Source: Duganella sp. CF517
Lineage (GTDB): Bacteria > Pseudomonadota > Gammaproteobacteria > Burkholderiales > Burkholderiaceae_D
Reading direction: 5' to 3'
NCBI RefSeq assembly: GCF_900110275.1
Contig: NZ_FODC01000001.1
Location: 682,001-746,000 of the forward strand
DNA: 64,000 nucleotides
The notes below the pieces were generated by a model. That model was given only the letters and a program-made list of their open reading frames with translations. It made no database searches and was not told the origin of the DNA. Below are positions 1-8,794 of this stretch, in pieces (the stretch's first letter is position 1; each line of letters starts with the position of its first letter). The translations under genes and the position numbers were made by a program.

Positions 1-99
1 AATCAGCAACACCAGCATGACATCGACCAGCGGCGTGACATTGATATCGCTGACCGGACCTGGACGGTGGGCCGGACCTGAAGATAAGCGGACACCCAT
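1..99 (-). CDS. exbD: ExbD biopolymer transport protein, N-terminal part (cut by window edge)
   Basis: ExbD is the inner-membrane partner that, with ExbB, couples the proton gradient to TonB. Only the first 33 codons are inside the window. They show a short cytoplasmic tail, then SDINVTPLVDVMLVLL, the family's conserved entry into its single membrane helix. The helix Asp (residue 26) is the proton-relay residue of the family. The ATG at 99 follows the exbB stop after one base, so the two genes are translationally coupled. It is last in the visible part of a long operon that begins with ABC transporter genes at 7677, suggesting a TonB complex dedicated to that uptake system. Confidence 0.93.
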   Translation of the reverse strand, partial: MGVRLSSGPAHRPGPVSDINVTPLVDVMLVLLI

Positions 100-100
100 G

Positions 101-898
101 TCAGGCTCCCTGCGCCGCCAGCGGCGTGACGTTGCGGGCGGCGCGGTCGGACTTCGCCGGCGCGGCATCGATAGTCTCCACCAGCGCCTCCCCGGCTTCC
201 AGTTGGCGCGATAGCTGCACCTCCACCAGTCCGACCAGGGTGGAAAGGCGGGCGGCGTAGCCATTCAAGTCGCCGGAGGCGCGGTTGTACGCGACGACGG
301 CGGGAATCGCCGCCACCAGGCCCAGCGCGGTGGCGAACAAGGCTTCGGCAATCCCCGGCGCCACCACGGCGAGGCTGGTGCTGTTGCTGGCGGCGATGCC
401 CTGGAACGCGTTCATGATGCCCCAGACGGTGCCGAACAGGCCGACAAAAGGAGCCACGGAACCGACCGTCGCCAGTATCGACAGGCCCTTTTGCAGTTGC
501 TCCACTTCGACGTTGCTGCTGATCTGGCCCACCCGGTTGATGCGCTCTTTCAGGCTGTCGCGCCCCGCCGCGTCGATATGCAGGTGCTGGCGATGGCTGG
601 TGTGCCACTCGTCGACGATGGCGTGATAAATGCGGGCGAACGGGTCCTCGGTATTTTGCTTGAGCTCCTGCGCCAGTCGCGTCAGCGAGCGCTGTCCGGC
701 CAGCGCGCCGGTCCAGGCGATGGCGTTGCGGCGCAGGCGCGAAAAGCGCAGCAGCTTGTCGATGATGACGCCCCAGCTGGCGAGCGACGCCAGCACCAGC
801 ACCACCATGATGGATTTCACGATAAAGTCGGCCTGCTCGAACAGCTGGAGCGGCGAAAGATGGGCGACAGACTGGGCGACAACTTGGGTAGCACTCAT
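101..898 (-). CDS. exbB: ExbB/TolQ-family proton channel protein
   Basis: 265 residues. ExbB forms the pentameric inner-membrane channel that powers TonB. The protein has a first membrane helix at about residues 28-50, a cytoplasmic loop, and two further helices in the stretch with GSVAPFVGLFGTVWGIMNAF, the diagnostic MotA/TolQ/ExbB signature, followed by an Ala/Gly-rich helix (ALFATALGLVAAIPAVVAYN). It sits between tonB and exbD with gaps of 14 and 1 bases. TolQ is excluded mainly by context: tonB is upstream and no tolRAB-pal genes are present. Confidence 0.95.
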   Translation of the reverse strand: MSATQVVAQSVAHLSPLQLFEQADFIVKSIMVVLVLASLASWGVIIDKLLRFSRLRRNAIAWTGALAGQRSLTRLAQELKQNTEDPFARIYHAIVDEWHTSHRQHLHIDAAGRDSLKERINRVGQISSNVEVEQLQKGLSILATVGSVAPFVGLFGTVWGIMNAFQGIAASNSTSLAVVAPGIAEALFATALGLVAAIPAVVAYNRASGDLNGYAARLSTLVGLVEVQLSRQLEAGEALVETIDAAPAKSDRAARNVTPLAAQGA

Positions 899-912
899 GG
901 CGTTTTCCTTGA

Positions 913-1716
913 CTAGTTAATTTTGAAGACAATGTTCCCGGCCAGCAGATAAGTGCTGCCGCCCAGATCGGGCAACCGGGGGAATGGCGCCGCGCGCCGT
1001 ATCGCGTCGCGCGCCGCCTCGTCCAGCGCTTCCACGCCGGACGACTGGATATCGAAGGAGAGCAGCGCACCCTGCGGGTTGAGCGTCAGCCGGTAGCCGA
1101 CCTTTCCCTGCTGGCGGCGCATCTTGGCTTCGCGCGGATAATCGGTGTTGCTGTTGATGCGGGCGTAGACCTGGTTGACATAGTCTGTCGGAATGCCTTC
1201 GGTGCTGATTTGCCTGGGGGCGGCAACCACCGGCGCTGGAGACGGCGGCTGCGGCGGCGCCGGCGCCACCGGCGTCACCGGTCCGATGGGCGCGGCCTGC
1301 ACCGGCGGCGCGGGCGGTGTGTAGGTCTCGGCCTTGTCGGCGGAGGTCTCCACCGTCTTCGGCGTCGGCAAGGGCCGGGCCACCGGTTTCGGCGGCGCCA
1401 GTTGCAGCGGCTTCGCCTTCACCGGCTCCGGTTTCGGTGGCGCCAGTTCCTTCTTCGGCTCCGGCTGAAGGCGGATCAGCTCCACCACCGGCGGCGGCGC
1501 CGACGGCTTGACGACGGTGCTGGAGAAGCTCCAGATAGCCAGCAGCGCCGCGCCATGCACCAGCAGCGTGCCGGCGGCGCCGGGGCTGCGCAGCCAGCCG
1601 GCCGGCTTGGCCGCCGCCGCGTTCAGGTAGGAAGTAGCGAATCCAGCACGCAGCGCTACCGCGTCGACCTGGTCGCTCTGGTATGCGTCGTGAAATGACA
1701 ATGTGGCGCTAGACAT
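913..1716 (-). CDS. tonB: TonB energy transducer
   Basis: 267 residues. TonB spans the periplasm and delivers energy to outer-membrane receptors. A cytoplasmic N-terminus of about 48 residues is followed by one membrane helix (about 49-66) and a Pro/Lys-rich spacer (about 72-175, many PPKP and PAPP repeats). The C-terminal receptor-binding domain runs from about 180 to 267 (VGYRLTLNPQG, SSGVEALDEAA, NIVFKIN at the end). It follows the aldolase gene by 15 bases and precedes exbB by 14, so it belongs to the same transcript as the ABC transporter and oxidoreductase genes. A TonB-dependent receptor of the neighbouring operon (8795-11188) is the obvious partner. Confidence 0.95.
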   Translation of the reverse strand: MSSATLSFHDAYQSDQVDAVALRAGFATSYLNAAAAKPAGWLRSPGAAGTLLVHGAALLAIWSFSSTVVKPSAPPPVVELIRLQPEPKKELAPPKPEPVKAKPLQLAPPKPVARPLPTPKTVETSADKAETYTPPAPPVQAAPIGPVTPVAPAPPQPPSPAPVVAAPRQISTEGIPTDYVNQVYARINSNTDYPREAKMRRQQGKVGYRLTLNPQGALLSFDIQSSGVEALDEAARDAIRRAAPFPRLPDLGGSTYLLAGNIVFKIN

Positions 1717-1731
1717 GATGGTCCTCCTTGA

Positions 1732-2601
1732 TTAGTCGAACAGGTCCGGCTCTTCGCGCGTGATCACGTCCCACAGCGGCTGGAAGCTGAACCAGCCGCC
1801 GGCGTCGGAGCCGATCTGGCCGGCCGTATGCAGCGCCACCTCGTGCGGGATCGGCTTGGTCGGCCCGGCCGCTTCGGACAACAACTGCGCCTGGGCGGCG
1901 TTCTCGAAGGCGATGTAGCGCCACACCGCCGACTCCACCGACGCGCCCACCGTCAGCAAGCCGTGGTTCTGCAGGATCACGGCCTTGCGCCGGCCCAGGG
2001 TGGCGGCGATCCGTTCACCCTCGCTCGAATCGAGCACCACGCCGCTGAAATCCGAGAAGATCGCGTGGTCCTGGTAGAACGCGCACGAGTCCTGGGTCAG
2101 CGGGTCGAGCAGCCGGCCCTGCGCGGCGAACGCCTTGCCATACAAGCCGTGCGAATGGGCGGCGGCGATGACGTCCGGCCGCGCCTTGTGCAGCTCCGAG
2201 TGGATCGCGAACGCGGCGCGGTTCAGCAGGCCGTCGCCCTCCACGACCTTGCCGTCGTGGCTGACCAGGATCAGGTCCGATACGCGAATGTGACCGAAGT
2301 AGACGCCGGCCGGATTGACCCAGAAGTGATCCGGGTATTCCGGATCGCGCGCGGTGATGTGCCCCGCCCCGCCCATGTCGTAACCATAGCGCGCGAACAG
2401 GCGGAAGGAGACGGCCAGCCGCTCCTTGCGGTACTGGCGCTGGCCTTCGATGGTCGGCGGCGGCGGCGGCTCCGCGAAGATGACACTACCGTTGGCGTCG
2501 CGCGGCGCCGCGTAGATCGCCGGACGCGGTGTGCTTTTGCCGACCTGGCGCAGGTGTGGCCGCGACAGCGGCGCCGAATAAAGTGGTGAGGAGCTGCTCA
2601 T
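1732..2601 (-). CDS. class II aldolase/adducin family protein
   Basis: 289 residues. The family contains zinc-dependent aldolases and epimerases such as fuculose-1-phosphate aldolase, and some decarboxylase-like members. An atypical, proline-rich N-terminal 50 residues precede the domain. GGAGHITARDP (about 77-87) is the substrate-binding loop. HSH at 149-151 and His213 in QNHGLL are the expected metal ligands, and a Tyr/Phe-rich C-terminal tail follows. It starts 17 bases after the hydroxyacid dehydrogenase stop. The neighbours suggest it acts on a carbon fragment released from an organosulfur or amine substrate. The substrate cannot be read from sequence. Confidence 0.85.
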   Translation of the reverse strand: MSSSSPLYSAPLSRPHLRQVGKSTPRPAIYAAPRDANGSVIFAEPPPPPTIEGQRQYRKERLAVSFRLFARYGYDMGGAGHITARDPEYPDHFWVNPAGVYFGHIRVSDLILVSHDGKVVEGDGLLNRAAFAIHSELHKARPDVIAAAHSHGLYGKAFAAQGRLLDPLTQDSCAFYQDHAIFSDFSGVVLDSSEGERIAATLGRRKAVILQNHGLLTVGASVESAVWRYIAFENAAQAQLLSEAAGPTKPIPHEVALHTAGQIGSDAGGWFSFQPLWDVITREEPDLFD

Positions 2602-2618
2602 GGTGGTTCCTTGTGGGT

Positions 2619-3587
2619 TCAGTAGCCGCGCGCGGTGTCGACCACGTCGGTCAATGGTTCGCCGCTGCGGAAGCGGTCCAGGTTCAGAACAAACTTGTCG
2701 ATCAGCGCCGGCACGATCTGATCGGTGCTGGGCGAAATATGCGGCGACAGGCGCACGCGCGGATGGCCGTAGAACGCATGCCCGGCCGGCAGCGGCTCGG
2801 GGTCGGTCACGTCCAGCGTCGCCAACGCGACCTTGCCTTCGTTGAGCGCGTCGAGCAGCGCCTGGTGGTCGACAAGGTTGCCGCGCGCGATATTAATCAG
2901 GTGCAGACCGGGTCTGGCATGGGCCAGCGCGGACCGGCTGATGGCGTGGCGCGTTTCGGCGGTCGACGGCGCCGCCAGGACCAGATGGTCCGAGCGCGCC
3001 ACCAGCTGATCGAGCGAGTCGACCCGCTCGACGCCCTCGACACCGAACGGCGCGTCCGAGCGGCGCAGCGCGACCACCTTGATGCCCAGCGCGAGCGCCC
3101 GCTGCGCCAGCGCCTGGCCGATCGAGCCGAAGCCGTACAGGCCCAGCGTGGTCCCCTGCACCAGGCCAAGCGACAGGCGGCGCCAGTCGGCGGCCTGACC
3201 TAGCCAGATTTCCGGAATGTGCTTGGCGGCCGTGAAGATCGCCGCCAGCACGTATTCGGCGATGGCCACAGAGGCGGTACCGCGCGCCGAGGTGACCACC
3301 GGGCCGTCGAACAGCCAGTCGGGATAGTAGTCGATGCCGACCGAAGCCAGTTGCACCCACCGCACCTCGTTCCAGCCCGCCGGCGCGGGGGTCTGCAACA
3401 GCGTCTGGCCCTTCGGGGCGGGCAGCGCGAACAGCACGTCGGCGCCCCGCGGCAGCGCCGTCAGCGGCCCGGGTGGCACGTCGCGCACGGCCAGGCCGGT
3501 ACGCTGGGCCAGCAGCGCGTTGACCTTGGGGTCGAACTGGCTGGCGACGATGATGTCGCCCTGATTCAAGCTGGTGGTCTGGGTCAT
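2619..3587 (-). CDS. D-2-hydroxyacid dehydrogenase (NAD-binding)
   Basis: 322 residues. Enzymes of this family interconvert 2-oxoacids and D-2-hydroxyacids with NAD(P)H. The Rossmann dinucleotide loop GFGSIGQ lies at about 152-158. The catalytic Arg is in NIARGNLVD, and the Glu and His positions fall in the DVTDPEPLP and SPHIS segments. It starts 13 bases after the SsuD-like gene. In this operon it could reduce a 2-oxoacid formed after oxidative deamination or desulfonation, with the product passed to the aldolase; this is inference. GhrA-type glyoxylate/hydroxypyruvate reductases are the closest well-known relatives by motif. Confidence 0.87.
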   Translation of the reverse strand: MTQTTSLNQGDIIVASQFDPKVNALLAQRTGLAVRDVPPGPLTALPRGADVLFALPAPKGQTLLQTPAPAGWNEVRWVQLASVGIDYYPDWLFDGPVVTSARGTASVAIAEYVLAAIFTAAKHIPEIWLGQAADWRRLSLGLVQGTTLGLYGFGSIGQALAQRALALGIKVVALRRSDAPFGVEGVERVDSLDQLVARSDHLVLAAPSTAETRHAISRSALAHARPGLHLINIARGNLVDHQALLDALNEGKVALATLDVTDPEPLPAGHAFYGHPRVRLSPHISPSTDQIVPALIDKFVLNLDRFRSGEPLTDVVDTARGY

Positions 3588-3600
3588 CGACTGCTCCGTG

Positions 3601-4716
3601 TCAGGCGGCCAGGCGCGAAGGCTCGCCGGCTTGCAATGCTTCGCGTTCGGCCACCGCCGCGCGCACCAGGGGAATCAGCTCGCGGCCGTACTGCAATGCG
3701 TCCTGGATCGGATCGAAGCCACGGATCAGGAAAGTGGTCACGCCCAGTTCCCAGTACTTGAGCAGCGCGTCGCGCACTTGCTCCGGCGTGCCGACCAAGC
3801 CGGTGGAATTCCCGGCGGCCTTGGTCAGCGCGGCGATGCCGGTCCACAGGCGCTCGTCGACCACCTTGCCCTGCGCGGCGGTGTCGAGCAGGCGCTGGGA
3901 GCCCGCGTTCTGCGGTTGCTGCGGGCGTTGGCTGAAGAAGGAATTGCCTTTGACCCGCTCGGTGGCGGTGGCCAGGATGGCGTCCGCCTTGGCCCAGGCC
4001 TGATCCTCGGTCGCGGCCAGCACGGGGCGCAACGACAGACTGAAACGGATCTTGTCGGCACGGCCATGCTTGGCGGCCGCCGCCCTGACGCGGGCGATCG
4101 TATCGGCCACCTGGGCCAGCGATTCGCCCCACAGCGCGTACACGTCGGCGTGCTTGCCGGCGACTTCGATGGCCGCCTCGGACGAGCCGCCGAAATAGAC
4201 CGGTATGTGCTGGTTGTTCAGCGGCCGCACGCCGGCGTTCTGCCCCTTGAAGCGGTAGATCGGACCGTCGTGGTCGAACGGCCCTTCCGAGGTCCAGGTC
4301 TTGCGGACCACGTCAAGGTATTCGTCGGTGCGCTGGTAGCGCTGGTCGTGGTCGAGGAAGTCGCCGTCGCGCTGCTGCTCGGTGTCGTCGCCGCCGCTGA
4401 TGACGTGCACCGCCAGGCGGCCATCGCTGAAGTGGTCCAGCGTGGCGAACTGGCGCGCCGCCAGCGTCGGCGACACGAAGCCGGGACGATGGGCCAGCAG
4501 GATGCCCAGCTTCTGCGTCTGCGAGGCGATATAGGAAGCGACCTGGAAGCCGTCCACCGATGCGCTGCTGTGGGCCACCAGCACGCGGTCGAAACCGGCG
4601 TATTCGTGGGCGCGGGCGACCGCGCCCAGGAAGCTTTTATTGACGACGGAACCTTGCGGCAGAAGGGTTTCGGATACTTCCTGGGTCGCGCTAAAACCGA
4701 TGAATTCAATGCTCAT
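3601..4716 (-). CDS. SsuD-like FMNH2-dependent (LLM class) monooxygenase
   Basis: 371 residues. SsuD-type enzymes use reduced flavin and O2 to cleave the C-S bond of sulfonates, releasing sulfite. The sequence carries the family blocks SPTLAARQFATLDHFSDGR, HVISGGDD, FLDHDQRYQRTDEY and PVYFGGSSEAA, which match alkanesulfonate monooxygenase rather than luciferase. The ATG at 4716 overlaps the upstream stop (ATGA), which fixes the start; an in-frame extension exists but has no support. No NADPH:FMN reductase (SsuE) is encoded nearby, so reduced flavin must come from elsewhere or from the flavoprotein upstream. Actual substrate unknown. Confidence 0.88.
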   Translation of the reverse strand: MSIEFIGFSATQEVSETLLPQGSVVNKSFLGAVARAHEYAGFDRVLVAHSSASVDGFQVASYIASQTQKLGILLAHRPGFVSPTLAARQFATLDHFSDGRLAVHVISGGDDTEQQRDGDFLDHDQRYQRTDEYLDVVRKTWTSEGPFDHDGPIYRFKGQNAGVRPLNNQHIPVYFGGSSEAAIEVAGKHADVYALWGESLAQVADTIARVRAAAAKHGRADKIRFSLSLRPVLAATEDQAWAKADAILATATERVKGNSFFSQRPQQPQNAGSQRLLDTAAQGKVVDERLWTGIAALTKAAGNSTGLVGTPEQVRDALLKYWELGVTTFLIRGFDPIQDALQYGRELIPLVRAAVAEREALQAGEPSRLAA

Positions 4717-5951
4717 GATGCTTCCTTTGCAGTGATGGATGAAATACCGGCCACGCCGGACGAGGGGATTTTTTTGCCTGCGCGCGCGGCGAAAGCCGCC
4801 TTGCCGCTGTTGACCAGAATGGTGTCGTTCTGCGGCGTGTGGATACGGCTGCACAGCACGTCGCGGTAGTGGCGCTGCAGCGGATTGGCGCGCGACAGGC
4901 CCGGGTTTCCGCTTAGCTCAATCGCCTTCTCCACCACCTGGATCGCCTGGTTGGTGACCAGGTACTTGATGCGGAAGGCGTCGGCGGCCGGCACCGCGCC
5001 GTTGGCGGCGGCGTCGATCAGCACGCGGTTGGAGAACAGCCAGGCGTCCAGTTGGCCCAGCGCCTCCTGGAAGCGCGGCAACGTCGAAAGCGGCGCGCCG
5101 AGATTGGCGGGCACGCGCTCTTCCAGCCAGCCGGCCAACCAGTCGCGGGCCGCGCGAGCCACCGCATCGTAGATCGCCGACAGCAGCACCGACATCCACA
5201 ACAGCAGCGAGGCATCCAGATCCGGGGCGGCGCCGGCCGGCGCCACTTCCACCGCATGATCGAGCGGCACCAGCACGTCGTCGAACACCACCTCGTGGCT
5301 GCCGGTGGCGCGCATGCCAAGATGATCCCAGTTTTCGATGACGGTGATGCCCGGCGTATCGCGGCGCACCAGCCAACTGCCGACCAGCGGCTCGGGATCG
5401 TCGCTGCGGGCCCAGACACCCAGCCAGGTCAAGCGCGGTATGCCGGTCGAATAGATCTTGCGGCCACTGATGCGCCAGCCCTGCGGCGTGCGGCGCGCCG
5501 TGGTCGCCGGCAGGCCGCCGCGTGCCGGCGTTCCCAGCTCCGGTTCCACGCGCAGCGCGTTGATCAGCGCGCCGTCGCGCAGCGTCTCGTCGACGACGCG
5601 GTGCAGCAGGTGCGGCGGCCACTTCGACTGCCGGCCCGACGCGTGGTGCAGATACTGCATCGTCAGCACCAGCGCGGTAGACGGCTCGCCGCGTGCAACG
5701 GCGGCCACCACGCGCGCGGTCTGCGCCAGCGTGGCGCCAAGGCCGCCCAAAGCGCGCGGCACCGTCAGGCCGAGCAGGCCCAGTTCGTGCAGGCGTTCGA
5801 AATTTTGGTGCGGGAAGCTGGCGTCACGGTCGTGCCGCTCGGCGGTGGCTGCGAATTCGGCGCTCAAGCCCTCCAGCAGCGCGGCGAATTCCGGGCTGTC
5901 CAGCTGATGGGCGGGATCGATGACTGGCAGGCGAAGGACGGATGTGGTCAT
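4713..5951 (-). CDS. acyl-CoA dehydrogenase-like flavoprotein (SfnB-like)
   Basis: 412 residues, normal length for the acyl-CoA dehydrogenase fold: an N-terminal helical domain (LGLTVPRALGGLGATL at about 55-70), a middle beta domain (WLVRRDTPGITVIENWDHLGMRATGSHEV) and a C-terminal helical bundle. The catalytic Glu of true acyl-CoA dehydrogenases is not evident. Relatives such as SfnB and the dibenzothiophene enzymes act in sulfur acquisition, often as flavin monooxygenases. The four-base overlap with the SsuD-like gene and the two-base gap to the ATPase gene argue for joint work in oxygenative release of sulfur. The SfnB assignment is by context and general similarity. Confidence 0.82.
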   Translation of the reverse strand: MTTSVLRLPVIDPAHQLDSPEFAALLEGLSAEFAATAERHDRDASFPHQNFERLHELGLLGLTVPRALGGLGATLAQTARVVAAVARGEPSTALVLTMQYLHHASGRQSKWPPHLLHRVVDETLRDGALINALRVEPELGTPARGGLPATTARRTPQGWRISGRKIYSTGIPRLTWLGVWARSDDPEPLVGSWLVRRDTPGITVIENWDHLGMRATGSHEVVFDDVLVPLDHAVEVAPAGAAPDLDASLLLWMSVLLSAIYDAVARAARDWLAGWLEERVPANLGAPLSTLPRFQEALGQLDAWLFSNRVLIDAAANGAVPAADAFRIKYLVTNQAIQVVEKAIELSGNPGLSRANPLQRHYRDVLCSRIHTPQNDTILVNSGKAAFAARAGKKIPSSGVAGISSITAKEAS

Positions 5952-5953
5952 GA

Positions 5954-6817
5954 TCAGATCGAGAAGTTACTGAAGTTGAACGGGGTATGGACCGGCGCCT
6001 GGATTTCCGGCTCCGGCGCGGAAACCGGCGCATCGATTTCGACGCCGAGTAATTGCAGCAGCTCGGCGCGGACCCGCTGGAACTCCGGCCGCTCGGCGCT
6101 GCGCGGGCGCGGCTGGGTGATCGCGATGTCCGAGACGATGCGGCCCTTGTCCAGCACCAGCACGCGGTCGGCCAGCAGCACCGCCTCGTCGACGTCGTGC
6201 GTCACCAGCAGCACGGACGGGCGGTGCTGGCGCCACAGCGCCAGGATCAGCTGGTGCATGCGGATGCGGGTCAACGCGTCCAGCGCGGCGAACGGCTCGT
6301 CGAGCAGCAGCAACTGCGGCTCGCGCACCAGCGCCCTGGCCAGCGCCACGCGCTGCGCCTCGCCGCCGGACAACGTCGCCGGCCAGGCGTTCTCGCGGTG
6401 ATCCAGCCCCACCTCGGCCAGCGCCCGGCGTGCCCGTTCGCGCGGCTGGTCGATCTTCAATCCAAGCGTGACATTGCGCCAGGCGCGCTTCCATGGCATC
6501 AGGCGCGGCTCCTGGAACACGGCGGCGCGGGCTTGCGGCACCTCCAGCGTTCCGGAGGTGATGCGATCGAGTCCGGCCAGTGCGCGCAGCAGCGTGGTCT
6601 TGCCGGAGCCGCTGCGGCCCAGCAGCGCGACGAACTCGCCGGCGCGGATATCGAGGTTGAGCTGGTCGAGGATGACGTTGGGACCGAACTGCTTGCTCAG
6701 CAGGCGTGCCCGCACCGGAGTGCGTGGCGTGACCGGCGCTTCGGGACGGAAGCTGGAAGCGCCGTCGTTGCGCGCGGCGATCCCCGCGCCGGGGCGGTCG
6801 AGTTGTATGGTTTGCAT
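5954..6817 (-). CDS. ABC transporter ATPase, SsuB/TauB type
   Basis: 287 residues. This is the cytoplasmic ATPase of a nitrate/sulfonate/taurine-family importer. Walker A is GRSGSGKTT at about 67-75, the signature LSGGEAQRVALARAL follows, Walker B is LLLLDEPFAALD, and the switch His sits in LLVTHDVDEAV. About 35 extra residues precede the usual domain start, which is common in SsuB. An in-frame TTG at 6823 is possible, but the ATG at 6817, two bases after the permease stop, is preferred. With the permease and the binding protein at 13546 it makes a complete importer. Confidence 0.9.
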   Translation of the reverse strand: MQTIQLDRPGAGIAARNDGASSFRPEAPVTPRTPVRARLLSKQFGPNVILDQLNLDIRAGEFVALLGRSGSGKTTLLRALAGLDRITSGTLEVPQARAAVFQEPRLMPWKRAWRNVTLGLKIDQPRERARRALAEVGLDHRENAWPATLSGGEAQRVALARALVREPQLLLLDEPFAALDALTRIRMHQLILALWRQHRPSVLLVTHDVDEAVLLADRVLVLDKGRIVSDIAITQPRPRSAERPEFQRVRAELLQLLGVEIDAPVSAPEPEIQAPVHTPFNFSNFSI

Positions 6818-6819
6818 GC

Positions 6820-7677
6820 TCAATCCTTGATGAAGGTTGGACGCCAGGCCAGCGCATAGTGTTCGATGGCGCGCACCAGCAGATCGGTGGCGAGGCCCAG
6901 CAGGCTGTAAACCAGCAGGCAGACGACGATGACGTCGGTGCGCATGAAGTCGCGGGCGTTGTTAATCAGGTAGCCCAGGCCCGCCGTGGCGTTGATCTGC
7001 TCCACCGCCACCAGCGACAACCAGCTCACGCCCAGCGAGTAACGCAGACCGACCAGGAAGGATGGCAGGGAGCCGGGCAGGATCACATGGACGATCAACT
7101 GCGGGTAGCTCAGGCCGAACAGGCGCGCCGCCTCCACCAGCTTGGAATCGATGCCGCGTATGCCGCTGTACAGCGTCAAATACATCGGGAAGGTGGTGGC
7201 GAAGGCGATCAGCGCGATCTTGGTGAACTCGCCGATGCCAAACCACAGGATGAACAGCGGGACCAGTCCGAGGAAGGGCAAGGTGCGCGCCATCTGCATC
7301 GTCGAATCGACCGCCACTTCGCCCTGGCGCGACAGGCCGGCGATCAGCGCCAGCGCGGTGCCCAAGGTGAGCGACACCGACAGGCCGGTGAGGACGCGAT
7401 GCAGCGACACCCACACGTTGCTGCCCATTTCACCGGATACGATCAACTCGCCCAGCGTGACGAAGATCTGCGACGGCGCCGCCAGCACGCGCTCCGGCAG
7501 GAAGCCGGTGCGCGACGCCACTTCCCACAGCGCCAGCAGCACCAGCGGACTGGCGGCGCGCCGCAATACGGAGAGCAGAACGGAAGGCTTGGTTTTGGCG
7601 GGCGCCGTATCCGGAGCGGATACGGAAGAAGATACTGGTGCTGTCGCGCCGCCGTAGGCTGGAGTTGAAACCGACAT
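6820..7677 (-). CDS. ABC transporter permease, SsuC/TauC type
   Basis: 285 residues. This is the inner-membrane permease of the sulfonate/nitrate/taurine importer family, predicted with six membrane segments after a 38-residue Ser/Pro/Ala-rich N-terminus. The BPD_transp_1 EAA loop is visible as EAARLFGLSYPQLIVHVILP, and LPFLGLVPLFILWFGIGEFTK is typical of SsuC. It is the first gene of the long minus-strand operon. The promoter lies in the adjacent 7678-7806 space, which carries the conserved element described at 7731-7800. Confidence 0.9.
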   Translation of the reverse strand: MSVSTPAYGGATAPVSSSVSAPDTAPAKTKPSVLLSVLRRAASPLVLLALWEVASRTGFLPERVLAAPSQIFVTLGELIVSGEMGSNVWVSLHRVLTGLSVSLTLGTALALIAGLSRQGEVAVDSTMQMARTLPFLGLVPLFILWFGIGEFTKIALIAFATTFPMYLTLYSGIRGIDSKLVEAARLFGLSYPQLIVHVILPGSLPSFLVGLRYSLGVSWLSLVAVEQINATAGLGYLINNARDFMRTDVIVVCLLVYSLLGLATDLLVRAIEHYALAWRPTFIKD

Positions 7678-7730
7678 GTCGTTGCTTCCCTATGCTGAGG
7701 ATTCGAAGGCTTCGCGAGCCGTTGAAATCT

Positions 7731-7800
7731 AGTATAGGTAGCAAATGATTATGTCAAAACTAATTGTTTCGACTATTGATATATGATTTTCAGGAATAAT
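7731..7800 (-). promoter_or_regulatory. promoter and shared upstream element of the sulfonate-type operon
   Basis: Read on the minus strand, TTGACA (7757-7752) and TATACT (7736-7731) are separated by 15 bases. Positions 7747-7800 align without gaps to 13381-13434 at about 41 of 54 positions. The equivalent hexamers there are TCTACA and TAAGAT at the same 15-base spacing. An activator site overlapping a short-spaced -35 is typical of LysR-type control of sulfur genes, but the regulator is not proven. The core AAACTAATTGTTT is identical in both copies. Confidence 0.72.
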
Positions 7801-7806
7801 TACAAA

Positions 7807-8733
7807 CTAGCGCGCGGCGACCTTGGGCACCGCCTTCAATGGCGCCTCGGCGAACGCGTGCTGCACCGCCTGCGCGAAGAAATCGATCGCGTGCTGCACC
7901 GCGCCTGGCTGCAAAGGCTGCACCAGCCAGATATCCAGCACCGGCTTGAAGTCCACCACGTTGACGATATCGAGCTGCGCGCGGTGGCGGCTGCGCTCCA
8001 GGATGGGGCGCGGCATCAGCCCCAGTCCCAGTCCGCTGGCGGCCAGGCCCAGTTGCAGGTCGGTGCCGAATGTCTCGAGATTGATCTTGAACGACAGCCC
8101 CTGCTCCATCAGCGCGCGCGCCAGCCCGGCGCGGAACCCGCAACCGTCCGGATTGAGCACCCAGCCGGTGCTGAAAATGTCGCGCAACTTGTAACTGCGC
8201 TTGGGCATCGCGCCCTTCTGCGCGACGATCACCAGCTCGATGCGGCCCAAGGTGCGGCCACGCAGCCCTTCGGGCAGCACTTTCGTGGCCGGGAATAGCG
8301 CCACGGCGGCGTCGATCTCCGCGTTGGCGACCCGCTCGACCAGCTGCGAACCCCAGCCCGACGTCACTTCCGTATGCAAGCCGTCGAAGGTGCGGTTCAG
8401 CTTTTGCAGCGTATCGAGCAGCACCACATCGCCGATGGTTTGAATGACGCCGATGCGGAATACGCCGGTGGGCGCCTGGTCCACCTGCACCAGGTCGCGC
8501 AGGCGGTCCACTTCCAGCAGCACTTTTCCGCATTGTTCGAACACTTGCTTGCCCATCAGGCTGGGTTTCGGCGGCTTGACGCTGCGGTCGAGCAGTTCCA
8601 CGCCCAGTTCATGCTCCAGGTTCTGCACGCGCCGCGTGATCGCCGACTGCGTCAGCCCCAGCGTCTCGGCGGCGGCGCTAACCGACTGGCTGCGCACCAC
8701 CGCCACGAACGCACTGATGTCATCTATTTTCAT
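7807..8733 (-). CDS. LysR-family transcriptional regulator
   Basis: 308 residues, standard LTTR length. The N-terminal winged helix-turn-helix (about residues 3-60) includes QSVSAAAETLGLTQSAITRRVQNLE. The C-terminal effector domain starts near residue 90. It lies 61 bases behind the TonB receptor and its 3' end touches the conserved element at 7747-7800. It may be the regulator of the two flanking operons, in the manner of Cbl/SsuR/CysB-type proteins. No effector can be assigned. Confidence 0.9.
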   Translation of the reverse strand: MKIDDISAFVAVVRSQSVSAAAETLGLTQSAITRRVQNLEHELGVELLDRSVKPPKPSLMGKQVFEQCGKVLLEVDRLRDLVQVDQAPTGVFRIGVIQTIGDVVLLDTLQKLNRTFDGLHTEVTSGWGSQLVERVANAEIDAAVALFPATKVLPEGLRGRTLGRIELVIVAQKGAMPKRSYKLRDIFSTGWVLNPDGCGFRAGLARALMEQGLSFKINLETFGTDLQLGLAASGLGLGLMPRPILERSRHRAQLDIVNVVDFKPVLDIWLVQPLQPGAVQHAIDFFAQAVQHAFAEAPLKAVPKVAAR

Positions 8734-8794
8734 GTAAGTATCGACGTATGTATCAAGTTAGAGCCTGCAAAAACAGACGCCATATTACCCCCAA

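Noticed and set aside
3574..4869. Plus-strand open frame opposite the SsuD-like gene
   Set aside because: No recognisable domain and it lies opposite a clear flavin monooxygenase with an ATGA-coupled start.
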